This document shows positions 1 to 12,172 of a stretch of 64,000 bases of DNA, piece after piece; position 1 is the first letter of the stretch, and every line of letters begins with the position of its first letter. The stretch comes from Euglena gracilis (taxonomy: Eukaryota > Euglenida > Euglenophyceae > Euglenales), in assembly GCA_039621445.1 (NCBI GenBank), contig CP154955.1:19634691-19698690 (forward strand), written 5' to 3'. The notes under the pieces were generated by a model that saw only the letters and a program-made list of their open reading frames with translations, was not told the origin of the DNA and did not search any database. The translations under genes and the position numbers were made by a program.

Positions 1-2190
1 ACATCGTCGGCACGACTTCCATCCAATCGGGCCAACCATATGGTCGGTGGGACAAACAGGTCGGGCCGACCTGGTCGGTACAGTGGCCATTTTTGGCGAC
101 CTCCAGAGGTTGGCCCAACCTCCAAAACCAGCATGGCCAATATTCCGCCCGGGGCCACCGGGTGCCACCGGGTCAGAGGGGGAAACGCAAATGCATTTTT
201 TGCGCTTTTTTTCGTTTTTCGGTTCTGGTAAAATTTGGGGGTTTGAGATTGTTTCGCGGGTTTTTTGTGTGTTTTTTTCTTTGCAGATTTTTGGATATTT
301 GCTGGAAAAATTTCTTTGAGCTTATTTTTATGCAGAATGACAAATTTTTCCCACTGGAGCTAAATTTTTCGAGCCCTCTTCAGTGGCCATCCTTGGAGAA
401 GTTCCAAAGGATTTTACGTGCAATTTATGTTTTTTTGTGTTTTTTGTGTTTTTTTTGCATCGCGTTTTTTGAGGGTCCATGTGCCCCCCCCCCCCGCTCC
501 ATACTAAGGCCCCTGGTCACTCCACCAATGCTTGGCCTCAGAATGACCTTTTGGTTCAGAGCACTTTGTTGAAGTTTCCTGTTTCAGCATCATGTCTCAG
601 GACGCATCATTGCCTCTTCACCCTCCTTGGTCCCCTGAAAAAGCCTTAATTTTGCATTTGTTTCAAATCTGCAATCCAACTTGTTTTTTGAAGGGCACCT
701 GGCCATTGGGTACCATCAGAGGATGGTAGCCTTCAATTTGAGACCTTTTGCAGCCACCATTTGTGGGCTTACTGGAATCCTATAATTTCATTTCAATCAC
801 CTTTTTGAGAAAATTTACCTTGGACATAACGGGCGTTTCGGCCATTGGGTTTGGCGTTCAGAAAACTGGGCTCGTGGACAGAACCAGCGTCTGTGAATTT
901 GTGGCGTGTTGGCAGGGGGGGTTTTGAGGTGCCAAAAAGGGTTAAAACCTTTTTGTTGTGCTGTATTCGGACATGAGGGAAAAATCGCCCCCAAAAATTA
1001 ATGTTGATGCTTTTTGGGCTAAAATGTCTTGGTTTCAAAACTTTCATCTGTCTCGGTGGAGTTCGCATTTGGGGGAGGGTTTCAAAAAATGGTTATCTGT
1101 ACGTTTCCCATTTGACGGTGTTTTCAAGGTTTCAGCTTTTTACAGCCAACCGCCATTACCTTGGCACCGAGTTGCCAAATCCATGGCCCATGGTGGCCAG
1201 TAACTTGGCCCAGAGATGCCAAAACCCAGGCACTATGTGCCGCTTTCCTGTCTCATGGTGGCCAAAACTTTGGCATTGAGTGGCCACAACCACGAAGCCC
1301 AGTTGGCATTACTTTGGCACCTGCCGCGCTTTTTCCCCAATTTTTTTTTTAAATTACAGTAAAAAGCAACTTCAAGAAGAACAGGCCGGCCCACTGAGGG
1401 TGCCAAATTTGTTCTTTGAGCCCCGCCCCCCTGGCCATTGTGGGAAGGACGCACAGGCATGTGTCTGAAAATGGGGGATGGGGAAATCAACACATCCACC
1501 ACAATCGCATGAGCTTTTGCACGTAAAACTTTTGAATAATATTTCCCATTTATTTTTTTAAGTTCTCTTGGGTGTTTTCTTTTTTAAAAAAAACACATTG
1601 TTTTGTTGTTTTTTTAAAAAAAAGCAAAAAATGCCCACTGTGTTTGCACCAATGCCCGCGCAACGTTGCAAGAGATCAGGCAGTAACTTCGCCAAATAGA
1701 CCGCCCCCCATCCCACTGGACCCCTCCCACCCTGCCTACCTCCCCCCCCCCTTGTTGACACGCCAAAGCACGGGGAAAGTGCGGTTGACACGGGGTGTGT
1801 GTCACAGACCAGCTGTGTCAAGGACAAGGGGGGGGGGAAGGTAGTGTCCAAGAAATGCCACGAACAAATTGGGGTTGAGTCGCATTGGAACGGATAACAC
1901 AATTCACAAAAAATACATTCAGAAGATCATGCCCAGTGCAGAAAAGGAAAAAAAATTATGGGCGGTGCTTCGCTTCTGCCCAGTTTGTGTGGCCCAGTTC
2001 AAATCTTCTTTGAGCCCATTATGGTGTTCCGTTGACTTGCAATGATTCCGCTGTTCACGTGAGTGTTGACTACACAACGGAGTTTCGGGTTCTTTTCCTT
2101 TTCATTTCAACAGGTCGCACTGCTTTTTTCTTCAAGCAAAATTGAATTTGTCATTGACTGAGCGGGATTCATCAAAGAAAATGTTGTTCG
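1..2190. other. No gene recognised; low-complexity flank
   Basis: I see no convincing coding region. The sequence holds GGCCA-rich stretches (about 1150-1330), a C run near 487 and an A/T-run hairpin near 1573-1625, where runs of T and A flank a CATTGTTTTG-like core. That A/T-run hairpin recurs at 41.9, 42.25, 43.25, 50.45, 51.55 and 51.85 kb. The short open frames here have no family signature. Confidence 0.5.
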
Positions 2191-2252
2191 TTGTGGAAGA
2201 GGCCAAAACGCCGGCCTGTTGTTGCAAAAACTGAGACATGGCACGAACCCGG

Positions 2253-2525
2253 GACCCCTACCCCCCCCCCTACCCCCCCCTACCCCCCCCCCCCCCTACC
2301 CCCCCCTACCCCCTACCCCCCTACCCCCCCCCCTTGCCCCCCCCCTACCCCCCCCTACCCCCCCTACCCCCTACCCTCCCCCCCCTACCCCCCCCCCCCC
2401 CTTGCCCCCCCCTACCCCCCCCTACCCCCCCCCCCTACCCCTACCGACCCCCCTACCCCCCCCTACCCCCCCCTTGCCCCCCCCTACCCCCCCCCTACCC
2501 CCCCCTACCCCCCCCTACCCCTTAC
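2253..2525. repeat. TACCCCCC-type minisatellite
   Basis: Short words TACC and TTGCC are separated by C runs of 5 to 12 and repeated for about 270 bp. All three frames stay open and read as proline-rich peptides, which is a by-product of the repeat. It resembles a degenerate G-rich telomere-like tract, but no regular telomere unit is present. Confidence 0.85.
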
Positions 2526-2639
2526 CACGGTCGGGCCGACCACCATTTTCCCGAAATCCCTCCTTTGTGAACTTTTAAGCCCCGGCTTTTGAGGGCTGCA
2601 GCCGGCTGTTCAGAAACGTGATAAATTGGCCCCTAAAAT

Positions 2640-2777
2640 GTACCAGCTACCCCAAAGAGCCGCCCAACTAGGGTTAATACACGTGCGGGGACCCGAGCAA
2701 GGCGCCTTCAGCGCCTCGCTCGGGTCCCCCCATGTTTTTAACCCTAGTTGGGCGGCTCTTTGGGTTCGCTGGGTACC
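2640..2777. repeat. Large hairpin (inverted repeat, ~50 bp arms)
   Basis: The arms carry CCCAAAGAGCCGCCCAAC and its complement, continue through AGGGTTAA and GGGGACCCGAGC, and meet at a GGCGCC-TTCA-GCGCC tip. The outer ends GTACC and GGTACC extend the pairing. A compact foldback element is the likeliest explanation. No target duplication is visible. Confidence 0.85.
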
Positions 2778-3068
2778 TTGTAGAGAACAATCTAACAACG
2801 TTGAGGGGGAAATGTTCTGCTGTTTGGATAAGAATCGTAACCCTAACCCTACTCCTTCAAATAACCTCATAAATTCTTTTTGGGCACAGGAAAACGACAT
2901 CAGCAAATTCTTTTGCAGGGCGCCTTCGGCGCCCTAGGTCAACTTTTTTTGCCAAAAGTGGCCCAAAATGGACATTTTCCCCTCATGTTTTTGCGTATTC
3001 ACCCCCGATTGGGGGGTTTTGGAGCCATTAGGGTGGGTTTTGACTGGTGTTGAGGTGATTTGGACAAA

Positions 3069-3108
3069 AGTTTTTTTGACGGCACCCCCCCCCCCCCCCA
3101 CCCCCCCT

Positions 3109-3145
<37 letters not shown>

Positions 3146-3195
3146 TACCCCCTACCCTACCCCCCCACCCCCCCCCCCCCCCCCCCCCCCCCCCG
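3069..3195. repeat. Poly-C tract (one run of ~35 C)
   Basis: Long C runs are broken by A, TACC and TACCC. The uninterrupted run at about 3111-3145 is 35 C. It marks the left edge of the tandem array that follows. Confidence 0.9.
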
Positions 3196-3214
3196 ACCAC
3201 CCCGGCCCGGCCCG

Positions 3215-3660
3215 CGAAAAACGCTCATTTTTGGCTCAAAAACAGTTTTTCTGGGTCAGGGAGGCCAAAAAACACGGTTTTGGGGCCAAAAATTGTTTTC
3301 GAATTTTTTCGACTTTTTTGACCGGTTTTGACCCAAAGTCATGGGTTGGTGGCCCAAAACGGGGCGCTGGCGGGTCGAAAAACGCTCATTTTCGGCTCAA
3401 ACACAGGCTTTCCGGGTCCGGGAGGCCAAAAAACATCGTTTTGGGGCAAAAAATTTTTTTCGATTTTTTTCGACTTTTTTGACCCGGTTTTGACCCAAAG
3501 TCAATGGGTTGGCGGCCCAAAACGGGGCGCCGGCGGGTCGAAAAACGCTCAATTTTGGCTTGAAAACACTTTTTTCGGGTCCGGGAGGTCAAAAATCATG
3601 GTTTTGGGCAAAAATTTTTTTTCGAATTTTTTCGACTTTTTGACCCAAAAATGGCTAGGC
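3215..3660. repeat. A satellite, three ~160 bp monomers
   Basis: Each monomer contains GGGTCGAAAAACGCTCA, then GGCTCAAAAACA, GGGTCCGGGAGGCCAAAAAA, a TTTTTTCGA tract, and ends GGCGGCCCAAAACGGGGCG. Spacing between the GGGTCGAAAAACGC starts is about 160 bp. Further copies lie at 3768-4060, 6377-6510, 7470-7920, 9230-9820, 12215-12345 and 13270-13720. Confidence 0.9.
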
Positions 3661-3725
3661 CCCCCGGCCGGGGGGCGGGCCCCAGCCCGGGGGGGGGGGG
3701 GGTCCGGGTCGGAAAATTTTTTTTC

Positions 3726-3777
3726 GCTCAAAAACACTTTTTTTGATGTTCTGAAGTGAAAAAAAGTGTTTTTGAGC
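3726..3777. repeat. A/T-rich hairpin, copy 1
   Basis: Arms GCTCAAAAACACTTTTTTT and its complement flank the loop GATGTTCTGAAGTG. Copies stand at 4156-4207, 8046-8080 (right arm lost), 9898-9948 and 13795-13847, each at an A-satellite boundary. The conserved loop argues that it moved with the array. Confidence 0.9.
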
Positions 3778-4274
3778 AGGGCGCCGGCGGGTCGAAAAAC
3801 GCTCATTTCTGGCTCAAAAACACTTTTTCTGGGTCCGGGAGGCCAAACAACATCGTTTCGGGCCAAAAAAAATTTTCGATTTTTTTGGACTTTTTTGACC
3901 CGGTTTTGACCCAAAGTCAATGGGTCGGCGGCCCAAAACGGGGCGCCGGCGGGTCGAAAAACGCTCGTTTTCGGCTCAAAAACAGTTTCTCCGGGTCCGG
4001 GAGGCCAAAAAGCATGCTTTTGGGTGAAAAAAAATTTTTGAATTTTTTTGACTTTTGACCCAAAAATGGTTAAGTCCACCGGCCAGGGGAGGGGGCGGGC
4101 CCCAGCCAGGGGGGGGGGGGCATGGGGGGGGGTCCGGGTCAATAAAATTTTTTTCGCTCAAAAACACTTTTTTTGATGTTCTGAAGTGAAAAAAAGTGTT
4201 TTTGAGCAAAAAAAAATTTCAAAATTTTGGGTCCCCGACCTGCCACCCGACCCCCCCTCGCCCAGCCCCCCTGA

Positions 4275-5035
4275 CGGCGCCCGGTGGGGTCCCCGAACAC
4301 CCAAAACTGGCCCAAAATCGCACAACCAGACCCCGGGAACCCCAAAAAACGGTCAAAACCCCCCCCTAAACGTAATGTTTGACCCCCAGTTTGGGTCCCA
4401 ACTCCCCGTCTAGCCCGAGATACGGCCAATTTACGGTTTCGGGCCCCGAAATGGCCAGAACTGGCAAAATTGGCCCAAAACTCCCAAAACGGCCGTATCT
4501 CGGGCTAGGCGAGGAGTTGTCCCAAACCGCGCATACCGATCGATAGGGCGTTCCAAGGTCGTCAAATGAGGTCGCCATCACTTTTCCTCAACTCCGCAGC
4601 GTTTTCGAGATATTTTGAAATTTTCGATTTTTGGACCCCAGCGTGGCGGCCGTCGCGCCCCCGCAGGGGTCCCCGAATACCCAAAAATGGCCCAAAATGG
4701 CACAACCAGACCCCGGGAACCCCAAAAAACGGTCAACCCCCCCCCTAAACCTAATGATTGACCCCCTGGTTTGGGCTCCAACTCCCCGTCTAGCCCGAGA
4801 TACGGGCAAATTACGGTTTCGGGCCCCGAACGGGCCCGAAATGGCCAAAACTGGCCCAACTGGCCCAAAACCCCAAAACGGCCGTATCTCGGGCTAGGCG
4901 GGGAGTTGGCCCAAACCGCGCATACCGATCGATCGGGCGTCCCAAAGTTGTGGAATGACGTCCTCTTTAATTTTTCGCAACTCCGCGGCGTTTTCGAGAT
5001 ATTTTGAAATTATCGATTTTTTGACCCCAAAATGA
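4275..5035. repeat. B module, two ~370-390 bp units
   Basis: Each unit runs from GGTCCCCGAA, through AACCAGACCCCGGGAACC, CAACTCCCCGTCTAGCCCG, ACCGCGCATACCGATCGAT and GTTTTCGAGATATTTTGAA, to a TTCGATTTTT end. Inside each unit, the segment around ATCTCGGGCTAGGCGGGGAG is a near inverted copy of the one around CTCCCCGTCTAGCCCGAGAT. Copies: 8120-8885, 10020-10775, 13925-14670, with shorter variants at 6560-7110 and 12380-12945. Confidence 0.85.
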
Positions 5036-5213
5036 CCCTGCAATTTCCCCGGAAAAAAAAACGGTACACAACTTTTTTGCTCGGGCCATATCTCCGGACT
5101 GGCGGAGAGTTGCTGGTAACCGAAGGGCTCCGGAGGCACTAGGAAACCTCTCCTAACCTATAGGCTATTCACTTTGGGGGCCACGAAATCCAGTCACACT
5201 ACCCAGGGGGGGG

Positions 5214-5214
<1 letters not shown>

Positions 5215-5256
<42 letters not shown>
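5215..5256. repeat. 42-nt uninterrupted G run
   Basis: The run follows CTACCCAGGGG and precedes the module C leader. Equivalent positions in sister copies also hold long G runs (32 at 7327-7358; interrupted runs at 9078-9130, 10969-11031 and 14867-14897). The run length varies while its flanks are conserved. True lengths are uncertain because such runs assemble poorly. Confidence 0.85.
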
Positions 5257-5283
5257 CGGGGGGGTCCGACCCCCCTCCGGCCC

Positions 5284-5357
5284 CGGTGGTAAGCTTCGCT
5301 CTTACTCTAAAGAGATAAGAGCTCAGCGACCAGGGTGTGACGTAGAGCTGAGCTCTT
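5284..5357. repeat. Module C, copy 1 (two tandem hairpins)
   Basis: Hairpin 1 (5300-5320) pairs TCTTACTCT with AGAGATAAGA. Hairpin 2 (5318-5356) pairs AGAGCTCAGC perfectly with GCTGAGCTCT. Complete copies add an outer stem of GGTGGT with ACCACC; here the right outer arm is replaced by GC-rich repeat. Confidence 0.85.
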
Positions 5358-5451
5358 TGCGGCCCGGCCCGGCCGGCGGCCGGCGGCCCGGCCGGCCGGC
5401 GGCCCGGCCCGGCCGGCGGCCCGGCGGCCCGGCCCGGCCGGCGGCCCGGGG
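5358..5451. repeat. GGCCCGGCCGGC repeat
   Basis: A dense GGCCCGGCCC/GGCCGGC simple repeat sits between module C and the 19 bp minisatellite. The same arrangement is seen at 11140-11268. Confidence 0.9.
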
Positions 5452-6350
5452 TCATGATGGCCATCCGGAGTCATGATGGCCATCCGGGGTCATGATGGCC
5501 ATCCGGGGGCATGCTGGCCATCCGGGGTCATGATGGCCATCCGGGGTCATGATGGCCATCCTTGGTCATATGATGGCCATCCGGGGCCATCGGGGCCATG
5601 ATTGGCATCCGGGGTCATGATGGCCATCCGGGGTCATGATGGACATCCGGTCATGATGGCCATCCGGGGGTCATGATGGGCCATCCGGGGTCATGATGGC
5701 CATCATTGGTCATGATGGCCATCCGGGGTCATGATGGCCATCATTGGTCATGATGGCCATCCGGGGTCATGATGGCCATCATTGGTCATGATGGTCATCC
5801 GGGGTCATGATGGCCATCATTGGTCATGATGGCCATCCGGGGTCATGATGGCCATCCGGGGTCATGATGGCCATCCGGGGTCATGATGGCCATCATTGGT
5901 CATGATGGCCATCCGGGGTCATGATGGCCATCCGGGGTCATGATGGCCATCATTGGTCATGATGGCCATCCGGGGTCATGATGGCCATCATTGGTCATGA
6001 TGGCCATCCGGGGTCATGATGGCCATCCGGGGTCATGATGGCCATCCGGGGTCATGATGGCCATCCGGGTTCATGATGGCCATCCGGGGTCCCGGGGTCA
6101 TGATGGCCATCATTGGTCTTGATGGCCACCCGGGGTCATGATGGTCTCCTGGGGTCATGATGGCCAGCCGGGGTCATGATGGCCATCCGGGGTCATGATG
6201 GCCATCATTGGTCATGATGGCCATCCGGGGTCATGATGGCCATCCGGGTTCATGATGGCCATCCTGGGTCCTCATGGCCATCATTGGTCATGATGGCCAT
6301 CATTGGTCATGATGGCCATCTTTGGTCATTGGCCATCATTGGGCAGGATG
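5452..6350. repeat. 19 bp minisatellite, block 1
   Basis: About 45 copies of GGTCATGATGGCCATCCGG mix with a variant ending in ATCATT. The core TCATGATGGCCAT includes overlapping palindromes (TCATGA, ATGGCCAT). Because the unit is 19 bp it cannot keep one reading frame, which argues against coding. Confidence 0.95.
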
Positions 6351-7326
6351 CGCCTCATGACCATGAGGGCCATGAGCGGCTGGGGGGTCGAAAAACGCCA
6401 ATTTTCGGCTCGAAAAACACTTTTTCCGGGTCCAGGAAGCCAAAAAAACATGGTTTTGGGCACAAAAAAATTTTTTCGATTTTTTTCGACTTTTTGCCCC
6501 GAAAACGGCTAAGTCGGATAGAGGGAAAAGTGTACAAAACGGCCATTTGGACCTGAAAACGGCCGTATCTAGGGCCGGGCGGGGAGTTGCGGGAAAATCA
6601 AAATACCAGTAGATAGGGCGTTCCAAGGGCTTCAATTTAGGTCTCCGAACATTTTTTTCAACTCCCCACCATTTTGGAGATATTTTGCAAAAACTGGTTT
6701 TTTGGCCTCGTTTGGGCTCCAAATGGCAGAGACTCCCCCTGGCGAAACCCCAAAACGGGCATATCTCGGCCCAGGGGGGGAGTTGGCCCAAACCGCGCAT
6801 ACCGGTGGATATGGCGTTCCAAAGTTGTGGAATGAGGTACTCTTTACTTTTTCTCAACTCCCCGCCGTTTTCGAGATATTTGAATTTTTCGATTTTTTTT
6901 TGACCCCAAAATGACCCATGGCAGAGTCCCCCCCTGGCGAAACCCCAAAACGGCCATATCTCGGCCCAGGCGGGGAGTTGGCCCAAACCGCGCATACCGG
7001 TGGATAGGGCGTCCCAAAGTTGTGGAATGAGGTACTCTTTAGTTTTTCTCAACTCCCCGGCGTTTTCGAGATATTTTGAATTTTTCGATTTTTTGACCCC
7101 AAAAATGACCCCCTGTTGCCGGTCCAACAAACTTTCTTTGGAAAAAAAAACGGTAGACAACTTTTTTGCTCGGGCCAGATCTCAGGCCTGGCGCGGAGTT
7201 GCGGGCAACCTAAGGGCTCTGGACAAACTAGGGACCGTCTCCTACTATAGGATATTAACCTTTCGCGGGTCCGGAATCCATCACGTTGGGGGAGGGGATT
7301 GTCCAATCACATCGAAATCAGGGGGT

Positions 7327-7359
<33 letters not shown>

Positions 7360-7383
7360 CAGGGGGACCCCCCTCTCCGGCCC

Positions 7384-7470
7384 GGTGGTAAGCTTCGCTC
7401 TTACTCTAAAGAGATAAGAGCTCAGCGACCAGGGGTGTGACGTAGAGCTGAGCTCTTTTGGGAACCACCC
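7384..7470. repeat. Module C, copy 2 (complete)
   Basis: The outer stem GGTGGT (7384-7389) pairs with ACCACC (from 7464) and encloses the two hairpins described for copy 1. It is preceded by a 32-nt G run. Confidence 0.8.
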
Positions 7471-9148
7471 GGCCCGGCCCCGGGAAAACGCTCATTTTTC
7501 GGCTCAAAAATCACAGGTTTTCGGGTCCGTGGAGGCCAAAAAACATCGTTTTTTGGGCAAAAAAAAATTTCGGCGACTTTTTTGAGGTTTTGACCCCTCA
7601 ATGGGTTGGCGGCCGAAAACGGGGCGGCCTGGCGGGGTCGAAAACGCTCATTTTTCGGCTCAAAAACAGTTTTACGGGTCCTGGAGGCCAAAAAAACATC
7701 GTTTCGGGCAAAAAAATTTTTTTCGATTTTTTTTCGACTTTTTGACCCGGTTTTGACACCTAAAGTCAATGGGTTGGCGCCCAAAACGGGGCGCTGGCGG
7801 GTCGAAAACGCTCATTTTTGGCTCGAAAACACTTTTTTCGGGTCCGGGAGGTCAAAAAACTTGGTTTTGGGCAAAAATATTTTTTTTGATTTTTTTCGCC
7901 TTTTTGACCCCACAAACTGCTAAGTCCACGGCCGGGGGCGTGGGGGGGGGCCCGGGCGGGGCCCCAGCCAGGGGGGGCCTTGTGGGCGGGGGGGGGGTGG
8001 GGGGGGGGGGGGGGGCGGGGGGTCCGGGTCGGAAAATTTTTTTTCGCTCAAAAACACTTTTTTTGATGTTCTGAAAAAAAGGGTCCCGACCCGACCCCCC
8101 CTCGCCCAGCCGCCCTGACGGCGCGCGATGGGGTCCCCGAACACCCAAAACTGGCCAAAATCGCACAACCAGACCCCGGGAACCCCAAAAAAACGGTCAA
8201 AACCCCCCCCTAAACGTAATGTTTGACCCCCAGTTTGGGTCCCAACTCCCCGTCTAGCCCGAGATACGGCCAATTTACGGTTTCGGGCCCTGAACGGGCC
8301 AAAACTGGCAAAACGGGCCCAAAACCCCCAAAACGGCCGTATCTCGGGCTAGGCAAGGAGGAGTTGTCCTAAACCGCGCATACCGATCGATAGGGCGTTC
8401 CAAAGTCGTCAAATAAGGTCGCCATCACTTTTCCTCAACTCCGCAGCGTTTTCGAGATATTTTGAAATTTTCGATTTTTGGACCCCAGCCCGGCGGCCCT
8501 CGAACCCCCGCAGGGGTCCCCGAATACCCAAAAATGGCCCAAAATGGCACAACCAGACCCCAGGAACCCCAAAAAACGGTCAAAACCCCCCCCTAAACCT
8601 AATGATTGACCCCCTGGTTTGGGCCCCAAACGCCCGTCTACCCCGACATACGGGCAAATTACGTTTTCGGGCCCCGAACGGGCCCGAAATGGCCAAAACT
8701 GGCCAAACTGGCCCAAACCCCCAAAACGGCCGTATCTCGGGCTAGGCGAGGAGTTGTCCCAAACCGCGCATACCGATCGATCGGGCGTCCCAAAGTTGAG
8801 GAATGACGTCCTCTTTACTTTTTCGCAACTCCCCGGCGTTTTCGAGATATTTTGAATTTTTCGATTTTTTGACCCCAAAATGACCCTGCAATTTCCCCGG
8901 AAAAAAAAACGGTAGACAACTTTTTTGCTCGGGCCATATCTCCGGACTGGCGGGGAGTTGCGGGTAACCGAAGGGCTGTGGAGAAACTAGGGAACCTCTC
9001 CTAACCTATAGGCTATTCACTTTGGGGGCCCGGAAATCCAGTCACATCGATAATCCCGAGGTTTCCGGACCTACCCAGGGGGGGGGGGGGGGGGGCGGGG
9101 GGTGGGGGGGGGGAGGGGGGGGGGGGGGGGTTCCGTTCCCCCCCCGCC

Positions 9149-9236
9149 GGGGTGGTAAGCTTCGCTCTTACTCTAAAGAGATAAGAGCTCAGCGACCAGG
9201 GTGTGACGTAGAGCTGAGCTCTTTGGGAGACCACCC
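9149..9236. repeat. Module C, copy 3 (complete)
   Basis: GGGGTGGT at the left pairs with ACCACCC at 9230-9236. Both inner hairpins are intact, giving a predicted three-way junction of about 88 nt. Confidence 0.85.
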
Positions 9237-11052
9237 TCATTTTCGGCTCAAAAACAGTTTTTCCAGGTCAGAGAGGCCAGGAAACATCGTTTTTGGTAAA
9301 AAAAATTTTTTTTTGATTTTTTCGACTTTTTTGAATCGAAAACGACCAAAAGTCAATGGGTTGGTGGCCCAAAACGGGGCGATTGTGGGTCGAAAAACGC
9401 TTATTTTCGGCTCAAACAAAGGTTTCCGGGTCCGGGAGGCCAAAAAACATCGTTTTGGGCAAAAAAATTTTTCGATTTTTTTCGACTTTTTGACCCGGTT
9501 TTGACCCAAACCCAAGGGGTGGCGGCCCAAAACCGGGCGCCGGCGGGTCGTCGAAACGTTTTTGGCTCAAAAACACTTTTTCGGGTCCGGGAGGTCAAAA
9601 AAAAACATTTTTGGGCAAAAAAAAAATTTTTCCGATTTTTTTCGCTTTTTTCACCCCGGTTTTGCCCAAAAGTAAATGGGTGGCCGCCCCAAAACGGGGG
9701 GCGGGGTCGAAACGCTCATTTTGCTCGAAAAACACTTTTTTCGGGTCCGGGAGGTCAAAAAACATGGTTTTGGGCGAAAAAATTTTTTGAATTTTTTGAC
9801 TTTTTGACCCAAAAATGGCTAAGGCCACCGGCCAGGTGGGGGGGGGGGCATCCTGGGGGGATGGGGGGGGGGGGGTCCGGGTCGGAAAATTTTTTTCGCT
9901 CAACAACACTTTTTTGATGTTCTGAAGTGAAAAAAAGTGTTTTTGAGCGAACAAAATTTTTTCAAAATTTTTGGTCCCGACCTGCCACCCGACCCCTCGC
10001 CCATGCCCTCACGGTGCGCAGGGGTCCCCGAATACCCAAAACTGGCCCAAAATCGCGCACAACCAGACCCCGGGAACCCCCAAAAAACGGTCAAAACCCC
10101 CCCCCTAAACCTAAAGTTTGACCCCCAGTTTGGGGTCCCAACTCCCCGTCTAGCCCGAGATACGGCCAATTTACGGTTTCGGGCCCTGAACGGGCCAGAA
10201 ATGGCCAAAAGGGCCCAAAACCCCCAAAACGGCCGGATCTGGGACCAGGCGAGGAGGTGGCCCAAACCGCGCATACCGATCGAAAGGGCGATGCAAGGTC
10301 GTGAAATAAGGTCGCCATCATTTTTCCTCAAACTCCGCAGCGTTTTCGAGATATTTTGAATTTTTCGATTTTTTGCCCCCAGCGTGCGGCCCTCGAACCC
10401 CCGCAGGGGTCCCCGAACACCCAAAAATGGCCCAAAATGGCACAACCAGACCCCGGGAACCCCCAAAAAACGGTCAACCCCCCCCCCAAACCTAATGATT
10501 GACCCCCTGGTTTGGGCTCCAACTCCCCGTCTAGCCCGAGATACGGGCAAATTACGGTTTCGGGGCCCGAACGGGCCCGAAATGGCCAAGACTGGCCCGA
10601 CTGGACGAAAACCCCCAAACAGCCGTAAATCGGGCTCGGCGGGGAGTTGGCCCAAACCGCGCATACCGATCGATCGGGCGTCCCAAAGTTGAGGAATGAC
10701 GTCCTCTTTAATTTTTCGCAACTCCGCGGCGTTTTCGAGATATTTTGAATTTTTCGATTTTTTGACCCCAAAATGACCCTGCAATTTCCCCGGAAAAAAA
10801 AACGGTACACAACTTTTTTGCTCGGGCCATATCTCCGGACTGGCGGAGAGTTGCGGGTAACCGAAGGGCTCCTGGAGGCACTAGGACCTCTCCTAACCTA
10901 TAGGCTATTCACTTTGGGGGCCACGAAATCCAGTCACATCGATAATCCCGGGGTTTCACTACCTACCCAGGGGGGGGGGGGGGGGGGGGGGGGGGGGCGG
11001 GGGGGGGGGGGCGGGGGGGGGAGCGGGGGGGTCCGACCCCCCCTCCGGCACC

Positions 11053-11139
11053 GGTGGTAAGCTTCGCTCTTACTCTAAAGAGATAAGAGCTCAGCGACCA
11101 GGGTGTGACGTAGAGCTGAGCTCTTTGGGAGACCACCCC
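11053..11139. repeat. Module C, copy 4 (complete)
   Basis: GGTGGT at 11053 pairs with ACCACC at 11132. Sequence and predicted structure match copy 3, including the AGAGCTCAGC/GCTGAGCTCT arm. Confidence 0.85.
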
Positions 11140-11268
11140 TGCCCGGCCCGGCGGCCCGGCCCGGCTGGCGGCCCGGCGCCCTGGCCCGGCCGGCGGCCGG
11201 CGGCCCGGCGGCCCGGCGGCCCGGCCCGGCCGGCGGCCCGGCGGCCCGGCCCGGCCGGCGGCCCGGGG

Positions 11269-12172
11269 TCATGATGGCCATCCGGAGTCATGATGGCCAT
11301 CCGGGGTCATGATGGCCATCCGGGGTCATGCTGGCCATCCGGGGTCATGATGGCCATCCGGGGTCATGATGGCCATCATTGGTCATATGATGGCCATCCG
11401 GGCCATCCGGGGTCATGATGGCCATCCGGGGTCATGATGGCCATCCGGGGTCATGATGGCCATCCGGGGTCATGATGGCCATCCGGGGTCATGATGGCCA
11501 TCATTGGTCATGATGGCCATCCGGGGTCATGATGGCCATCATTGGTCATGATGGCCATCCGGGGTCATGATGGCCATCATTGGTCATGATGGTCATCCGG
11601 GGTCATGATGGCCATCATTGGTCATGATGGCCATCCGGGGTCATGATGGCCATCCGGGGTCATGATGGCCATCCGGGGTCATGATGGCCATCCGGAGTCA
11701 TGATGGCCATCATTGGTCATGATGGCCATCCGGGGTCATGATGGCCATCATTGGTCATGATGGCCATCCGGGGTCATGATGGCCATCATTGGTCATGATG
11801 GCCATCCGGGGTCATGATGGCCATCCGGGGTCATGATGGCCATCCGGGGTCATGATGGCCATCCGGGGTCATGATGGCCATCCGGGGTCATGATGGCCAT
11901 CATTGGTCATGATGGCCATCCGGGGTCATGATGGCCATCATTGGTCATGATGGCCATCCGGGGTCATGATGGCCATCCGGGGTCATGATGGCCATCCGGG
12001 GTCATGATGGCCATCCGGGGTCATGATGGCCATCATTGGTCATGATGGCCATCCGGGGTCATGATGGCCATCCGGGTTCATGATGGCCATCCTGGGTCCT
12101 CATGGCCATCATTGGTCATGATGGCCATCATTGGTCATGATGGCCATCTTTGGTCATTGGCCATCATTGGGC
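11269..12172. repeat. 19 bp minisatellite, block 2
   Basis: This is the same GGTCATGATGGCCATCCGG/ATT array as block 1, with a slightly different order of variants. Its right edge joins the same A-type unit as block 1 (GCGGCTGGGGGGTCGAAAAA), showing the whole 5.8 kb unit was duplicated. Confidence 0.95.

Noticed and set aside
2191-2592. Proline-rich protein
   Set aside because: Three overlapping frames are equally proline-rich because of the C runs; no start context or conserved segment.
2838-2853. Telomere (CCCTAA repeats)
   Set aside because: Only two units here, and two or three at 22560 and 37019. They are interstitial and inside hairpins or TIR elements, so they do not mark a chromosome end.
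5452-6350. Coding repeat (MMAIRVHDGH frames)
   Set aside because: The unit is 19 bp, so no frame persists; this is a minisatellite.
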